This document shows positions 6,638-10,519 of a stretch of 10,519 nucleotides of DNA, piece by piece. The position numbers and the translations under genes are program-made. Every line of letters begins with the position of its first letter. Within the stretch, counting starts at the first letter, position 1. The notes below the pieces were generated by a model. That model did no database searches and was not told the origin of the DNA. It saw only the letters and a program-made list of their open reading frames with translations. The stretch comes from Sphingopyxis sp. UBA6723 (GTDB taxonomy: Bacteria > Pseudomonadota > Alphaproteobacteria > Sphingomonadales > Sphingomonadaceae): contig NZ_DKIH01000009.1 in NCBI RefSeq assembly GCF_002454115.1, forward strand, positions 371,684 through 382,202, in the 5' to 3' direction.

Positions 6638-8700
6638 CCACTCCGCAGCAGCGGCACCGCCGCATCGCGCTCGAACAGATAGAGGCAGTGCCGCACCGCC
6701 TCGCCGCGCGCGCCGTCCATGCCGCCGTCGCGTTCGACGAACAGTCGCGCGTCGTCGTGCGCCACCGGTAATAACCGCACCAGTTGCTCGGCGCTCGCCA
6801 GCCTGTAATCGGCGTCACCCGACTGCTTGAGCCCGAGCAACTCGCCGCCGCCGCGCAGTTCCAGATCCTTCTCCGCAATCACGAACCCGTCATTGGTCTC
6901 GCGCATCAACGCCAATCGTTCGCGCGCGGTTTCGGACAGGTTTTGCGAACGCAGCAACAGGCACACCGATTTCGCCGCGCCGCGCCCGACGCGCCCGCGC
7001 AGCTGGTGGAGCTGCGCAAGGCCAAAGCGATCGGCATGCTCGACGATCATCAGGCTGGCGGCGGGAACATCGACCCCGACCTCGATCACCGTCGTCGCGA
7101 CCAGCACCCCGATTTCACCCGCCTGAAATCGTGCCATGACGTCATCCTTGTCCGGCCCCTTCATCCGGCCATGGACCAGCCCGACGCGATCAGCGCCCAA
7201 CCGCTCGCGCAGCAGCGCCGCGCGGTCCTCGGCAGCGGCAAGCTCGCTCATCTCGCTCTCGGCGACCAGCGGGCAAACCCAATAGGCCTGCGCCCCGGTG
7301 GCCAGATGGCGCTCCAGCCCGCCGACCACCTCATCGAGCCGGTCGACCGACACGACGCGGGTATCGACCGGGGTGCGCCCCGGTGGCATCTCGTCGATCC
7401 GCGACACGTCCATCTCGCCATGGTTGGCGAGTTGCAGCGTGCGCGGGATCGGGGTCGCGGTCATCACCAGCAGGTGCGGCGGGCGCGCCGCCTTCTGGGT
7501 CAGCATCAGCCGCTGCGCAACGCCGAAACGATGCTGCTCATCGACCACCACCAGCGCCAGATCGCGATACGCCACCGCATCCTGAAAGATCGCATGGGTG
7601 CCAACCAAGATGTCGATGCTGCCGTCGGCCAGACCCATCAGCGTCGATTCGCGCACCCGCCCCTTGTCGCGCCCGGTCAGGATCGCGATGTTCACGGGCA
7701 GCCCCGCGAGCATGGCCTGCAAGGTCGCGAAATGCTGGCGCGCCAAAATCTCCGTCGGCGCGAGCAGCGCCGCCTGCGTCCCCGCCTCGACCGCCGCCAG
7801 CATCGCGCGCAGCGCGACCAGCGTCTTGCCCGACCCGACATCGCCCTGCAGCATCCGCAGCATCGGCGTCTCGCGGCCCATGTCGGCGGCAATCTCGCGC
7901 CCCACCCGCTCCTGCGCCCCGGTCAGCCCGAACGGCAGTCGTAGCGCGCCGATCAGCCGCCCGTCGCCGACCACTGCGCGCCCCTTGCGCTTGCGCAGCC
8001 CTTCGCGGATCAGCATCAGCGCAACCTGGCTGGCGAAAATCTCGTCATAGGCCAGCCGGTCGTGCGCCGCGGCGTCGTACGGGCTGGCATGCGCGCGCGC
8101 CAACGCCTCGCGCCAGGCGGGCCAGTTGCGGCTGGTCAGCAGCGGCCCGTCGATCCATTCGGCGAGTTCGGGGCGCCGTTCGAGCGCGATCTCGACCAGC
8201 TGCGTCAGCCGTGCGTTGGTCAGGCCTTCGGTCAGCGGATAGACCGCCTCGCTCGTGGCAATCGGCTCCTCGCTGTCCGGTTCGCTGACATGGTCGGGAT
8301 GGACGATCTGGCGCATCTCGCCATAGGTATCGAGCCGTCCCGACACCTGCCGCGGTTCGCCGAGCGGGAACAGCTTTTTCGCCAGCCCCGATGTGCGCCC
8401 GAAATAGACGAGCCGGACATGATCGCCCGCGGCGTCGAATGCATCGACGCCGAAGGGCGCGCGCGGACTGCGGCCCGACCGGTAGTCCTGTGCGGTCAGC
8501 GTGATGATGATCTGCTGCCCCGGCTGGGCATCGTCGAGGCGGTCGACCGGATGGCGCTGAACCAGTCCGGTCGGCAGGTGGAACAGCACATCGACGACGC
8601 GCTCCAGCCCGAGGCGGGCCAGCGGCTTGGCGAGTTGCGGCCCGACGCCTTTCAGGTCGGTGAGCGCGGCAAAGAGCGGATTGAGGATTTCGGGTCGCAT
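6634..8700 (-). CDS. recG: ATP-dependent DNA helicase RecG
   Basis: RecG is a superfamily 2 helicase that remodels stalled replication forks and recombination intermediates. At 688 residues this is of normal length. The N-terminal wedge/OB region covers about 1-170, including LKGVGPQLAKPLARLGL at 16-32. The helicase core follows: Walker A GDVGSGKT at 286-293, the DExH box as DEQH at 387-390, motif III TATPIPRT at 414-421, the second RecA lobe with VHGRMKG at 509-515 and ATTVIEVGVDVP at 535-546, and motif VI QLRGRVGRG at 566-574. The DEQH box and IEVGVDVP are the RecG forms. The ATG at 8700 gives the usual MRPEILNPLF start; only a weak purine stretch precedes it. Its leader begins in the hairpin mosaic at 8740-8919, and its TAG stop overlaps the pilZ stop from the opposite strand. 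Confidence 0.98.
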   Translation of the reverse strand: MRPEILNPLFAALTDLKGVGPQLAKPLARLGLERVVDVLFHLPTGLVQRHPVDRLDDAQPGQQIIITLTAQDYRSGRSPRAPFGVDAFDAAGDHVRLVYFGRTSGLAKKLFPLGEPRQVSGRLDTYGEMRQIVHPDHVSEPDSEEPIATSEAVYPLTEGLTNARLTQLVEIALERRPELAEWIDGPLLTSRNWPAWREALARAHASPYDAAAHDRLAYDEIFASQVALMLIREGLRKRKGRAVVGDGRLIGALRLPFGLTGAQERVGREIAADMGRETPMLRMLQGDVGSGKTLVALRAMLAAVEAGTQAALLAPTEILARQHFATLQAMLAGLPVNIAILTGRDKGRVRESTLMGLADGSIDILVGTHAIFQDAVAYRDLALVVVDEQHRFGVAQRLMLTQKAARPPHLLVMTATPIPRTLQLANHGEMDVSRIDEMPPGRTPVDTRVVSVDRLDEVVGGLERHLATGAQAYWVCPLVAESEMSELAAAEDRAALLRERLGADRVGLVHGRMKGPDKDDVMARFQAGEIGVLVATTVIEVGVDVPAASLMIVEHADRFGLAQLHQLRGRVGRGAAKSVCLLLRSQNLSETARERLALMRETNDGFVIAEKDLELRGGGELLGLKQSGDADYRLASAEQLVRLLPVAHDDARLFVERDGGMDGARGEAVRHCLYLFERDAAVPLLRSG

Positions 8701-8739
8701 GGCTCATCGTGTCTAACGCTGACCGCGCAAAGTTACACC

Positions 8740-8919
8740 CCCTCTCCCCTTGCGGGAGAGGGCAGCGAGACTTACGAGCCTGCTCGTTAGTCGCAGCGGG
8801 TGAGGGGTATGCGCTTGCAAAGCAAGCGCGCGCTCGCCATGCGAGCGCTAACCCTCATCCAACTTCGCCTAGCCGCCAAGCGGCAAGGCTCCGTATCCTT
8901 CTCCCGTCAAGGGAGAAGG
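8740..8919. repeat. Mosaic of five or six short hairpins filling the recG-sdhE gap
   Basis: A run of perfect or near-perfect inverted repeats covers nearly the whole region. Arms are 8740-8748 with 8754-8762 (9 bases, perfect); 8769-8778 with 8783-8792 (9 of 10); 8811-8818 with 8822-8829 (8, perfect, loop AAA); 8830-8837 with 8841-8848 (8, perfect, loop CAT); 8872-8876 with 8880-8884 (5, perfect); and 8897-8905 with 8911-8919 (9, perfect). The outer hairpins (CCCTCTCCC and CCTTCTCCC arms) are similar to each other. This is the style of dispersed intergenic repeats in sphingomonads and related bacteria, with smaller hairpins nested inside a larger one. It contains no convincing ORF. The promoters of the divergent recG and sdhE must lie in or beside it, but I cannot pick out -35/-10 boxes. 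Confidence 0.85.
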
Positions 8920-8926
8920 GAAAGAG
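8897..8926 (+). promoter_or_regulatory. Hairpin abutting and partly supplying the sdhE ribosome-binding region
   Basis: The last hairpin of the mosaic (arms 8897-8905 and 8911-8919) ends 13 bases before the sdhE ATG. Its right arm, GGGAGAAGG, is purine-rich and resembles an anti-16S sequence. A second candidate, GAG at 8924-8926, is free of the stem and spaced 6 bases from the ATG. If the stem forms in the mRNA, the upstream candidate is hidden. Regulation is inference; the pairing is seen in the sequence. Confidence 0.45.
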
Positions 8927-8932
8927 AAACAG

Positions 8933-9193
8933 ATGACCGACCGCCTCAAACGCCTGAAATTCCGCGCCTGGCACCGCGGCACGCGCGAGGCCGACTATAT
9001 GATCGGCGGCTTTTTCGACCGCTATGCCACGACGTGGGGCGAGGCCGAGATCGCCTGGTTCGAGATCGTCGTCGAGGAAGACGACGTCGACATCATGGCA
9101 TGGGCGCTGGGCACCGGTGAGCCACCCGCGCATCTGAACCGTCCCGAAATGATCGCCGCGATGCGCCGCCTGGACTATATCCCGCTGCCATGA
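8933..9193 (+). CDS. sdhE: FAD assembly factor SdhE (succinate dehydrogenase assembly)
   Basis: This 86-residue protein of the SdhE/SDH5 (DUF339) family promotes covalent attachment of FAD to the flavoprotein subunit of succinate dehydrogenase in the cytoplasm. The RGxxE signature is present as R15-G-T-R-E19 (in HRGTREADYMIGGFF), followed by the family's helical bundle with an acidic central part (VEEDDVDIMAW, 47-57) and the C-terminal RRLDYIPLP. Length is typical. The ATG at 8933 is the natural start, right after the purine-rich end of the hairpin mosaic. Its TGA overlaps the mfd ATG (ATGA, 9190-9193), so the two are translationally coupled. The placement next to divergent recG is seen in many alphaproteobacteria and reflects conserved order rather than a shared pathway. 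Confidence 0.94.
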   Translation: MTDRLKRLKFRAWHRGTREADYMIGGFFDRYATTWGEAEIAWFEIVVEEDDVDIMAWALGTGEPPAHLNRPEMIAAMRRLDYIPLP

Positions 9194-10519
9194 CCGTTCC
9201 TGCCGCCGACATCTTCGCCGCAATTGGGTCGGCAGCGGCCCCGCTGACGCTCGCGCGAGCCGCCGACGGCTTCCTGCCGCTGCTGCTCGCCGATCTGGCG
9301 CGCGCCAGCGGCAAGCGGCTCGTCTATGTCGCGACCGACGACACGGCGATGCAGGCGATAGCCGACGCCGCGCCCTTCTTTGCTCCCGACCTCGTCGTCC
9401 ACCGCTTCCCCGCTTGGGATTGCCTGCCCTATGACCGCGCGGGTCCGTCGATGCGCGTCAGCGCCGATCGGCTGGCGACGCTGTCGGCGTTGCAACAGCC
9501 TGCGAAACGCGGCGAGCTGCTCCTCACCACCGTCGCGGCGATCACCCAGCGCACGCTGACCCCGTTCCGTATCCGCCAGCTTGCGACCACGCTCGCCGCA
9601 GGCCAACGGATCGACCGCGATGCGCTGGCCGAGCTGCTCGTCGCAAACGGCTTCAGCCGCGTCGATACCGTCGCCGATCAGGGCGAGTTTGCGGTGCGCG
9701 GCGGTATCCTCGACCTGTTCCCGGCGGGCGAGGAAACCGGGCTGCGGGTCGATTTCTTCGGCGACGAGATCGAAAGCATCCGCCGGTTCGACCCCGCCGA
9801 CCAGCGCAGCCTTGGCCCCGCCAAGGCGCTGCAACTGCTCCCCGCCGCCGAAACCTTGCTCGACCAAGACACGATCAAGCGCTTTCGCTCGTCCTATCGC
9901 GACCTGTTCGGGGCGCAGGCGACCGGCGATCCGCTGTATCAGGCGGTCAGTGAGGGGCGGCGACAGGCGGGCATGGACCATTGGTTGCCGCTGTTCGAGG
10001 AGCGGCTGGCGACGCTGTTCGACCATATCGACCTCGCGACCCCGGTGCTGCGCGGGCACCGCAGCGAAGCCACCGCCGAGACGCGCTTTGCCGCGATCAC
10101 CGATTATCATGCGAACCGCGTCGCAGCGGAAAAGGAATCGACCGGCAGCTATCGCCCGCTCGCACCCGAGACGCTGTATTGGACGGAGAGCGAATGGGCG
10201 AGCGCGACGACGAACCGCCCGATCCACATCATCACCCCGTTCGACGTCGCGCCGTCGCCGACCGTCATCGACCTTGAAACCTTTGCCGCGCGCGATTTCA
10301 CCCCCGAACGTGCTGCTGACCTCAACATTTATGACAAGGTCGCCGATCATCTGAGCGACGAACGCCGCAAGGGGCGACGCACGATCATCGCCAGCTATTC
10401 GGCTGGCGCGCGCGATCGCCTGGCGGGGTTGCTGCGCGAGCATGGCGTGACGGGGCTGGTGCAGGCAGAGACTTGGCAGGAGGCACTCGGTTCAACTTCC
10501 GTTCGTGTCGAGCGAAGTC
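9190..10519 (+). CDS. mfd: Transcription-repair coupling factor Mfd, N-terminal part (cut by window end)
   Basis: Mfd removes stalled RNA polymerase from DNA damage and recruits UvrA. The first 443 codons are present and open to the last base. The N-terminal UvrB-like module is clear: FPAWDCLPYDRAGPS at 73-87, ANGFSRVDTVADQGEFAVRG at 152-171, GILDLFPAG at 172-180 and LRVDFFGDEIESIRRFDP at 185-202. The region to about residue 435 corresponds to the domain before the RNA-polymerase-interacting domain. The polymerase-binding and helicase parts (normally to ~1150 residues) lie outside the window. The ATG overlaps the sdhE stop. From codon 437 (10498) the reading frame runs into a copy of the dispersed repeat also found at 1-20 and reads SVRVERS. 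This may be an in-frame repeat insertion in an interdomain loop, or an assembly edge effect; only sequence beyond the window can decide. Confidence 0.96.
   Translation, partial: MTVPAADIFAAIGSAAAPLTLARAADGFLPLLLADLARASGKRLVYVATDDTAMQAIADAAPFFAPDLVVHRFPAWDCLPYDRAGPSMRVSADRLATLSALQQPAKRGELLLTTVAAITQRTLTPFRIRQLATTLAAGQRIDRDALAELLVANGFSRVDTVADQGEFAVRGGILDLFPAGEETGLRVDFFGDEIESIRRFDPADQRSLGPAKALQLLPAAETLLDQDTIKRFRSSYRDLFGAQATGDPLYQAVSEGRRQAGMDHWLPLFEERLATLFDHIDLATPVLRGHRSEATAETRFAAITDYHANRVAAEKESTGSYRPLAPETLYWTESEWASATTNRPIHIITPFDVAPSPTVIDLETFAARDFTPERAADLNIYDKVADHLSDERRKGRRTIIASYSAGARDRLAGLLREHGVTGLVQAETWQEALGSTSVRVERS
10498..10517. repeat. Dispersed repeat arm inside the mfd reading frame
   Basis: Twenty bases here are the exact reverse complement of window bases 1-20. 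They contain CGTTCGTGTCGAGCGAAG, a core common in sphingomonad intergenic repeats, yet here they are in frame within mfd, encoding SVRVERS from residue 437. Only this arm is in the window; the partner arm, if any, lies beyond. Confidence 0.75.

Noticed and set aside
6784..7944. 386-codon plus-strand ORF opposite recG
   Set aside because: It is antisense to the RecG helicase core, and its Arg/Gln/His-rich composition indicates a shadow frame.
8740..8919. CRISPR-like array
   Set aside because: The stems differ in sequence and spacing, and there are no regular direct repeats with unique spacers.
8709..8936. 75-codon plus-strand ORF across the hairpin mosaic
   Set aside because: It is made almost wholly of repeat sequence and overlaps the sdhE start; there is no sign of a real protein.
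9175..10443. 422-codon minus-strand ORF opposite mfd
   Set aside because: It mirrors the mfd coding region and has no recognisable motif; sdhE and mfd are secure on the plus strand.
1..10519. Whole window as a composite transposon bounded by terminal inverted repeats
   Set aside because: The contents are core housekeeping genes in a common chromosomal order, there is no transposase, and one end lies inside mfd.

Overview
The window looks like ordinary chromosome from a sphingomonad-type alphaproteobacterium (Sphingopyxis/Sphingomonas/Sphingobium group). The evidence is high GC with GC-rich third codon positions, the recG / sdhE-mfd arrangement common in alphaproteobacteria, and the short palindromic repeats built on CGTTCGTCCTGAGCTTGTCG that are scattered through sphingomonad genomes. 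Genus cannot be fixed from this sequence alone.

Layout, left to right. (1) A two-gene plus-strand unit, positions 46-1702: an Amj-type lipid II flippase overlapping a DUF817 membrane protein. (2) A three-gene minus-strand group, read from 4962 down to 1814: a small DOMON-like protein, a NamZ/DUF1343 exo-muramidase joined to it by an ATGA overlap, and, after a palindromic repeat, a Tat-exported M24 metallopeptidase. (3) tyrS, divergent from the DOMON gene with 32 bases between them, then a PilZ-domain c-di-GMP receptor. (4) recG on the minus strand, converging on pilZ so tightly that their stop codons share bases. (5) A ~180-base mosaic of hairpins. (6) sdhE and the first 443 codons of mfd, joined by an ATGA overlap and cut by the window end.

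The genes are mostly housekeeping: translation (tyrS), fork rescue (recG), transcription-coupled repair (mfd) and flavinylation of succinate dehydrogenase (sdhE). The left half leans towards the cell envelope (lipid II flipping, MurNAc removal, an exported peptidase). A shared envelope role for that half is inference from adjacency, not something the sequence proves.

The least ordinary content is the repeats. Two copies of one palindromic element (1704-1791, 3096-3184) lie between genes. A different multi-hairpin mosaic fills the recG-sdhE gap and ends in the sdhE ribosome-binding region. The first 20 bases of the window are the exact reverse complement of 10498-10517, and that second copy lies in frame inside mfd. 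Because both ends fall in the same repeat, the window may be a whole contig broken at repeats. I see no phage, transposase, CRISPR array, tRNA or rRNA, and no convincing new multi-gene system.
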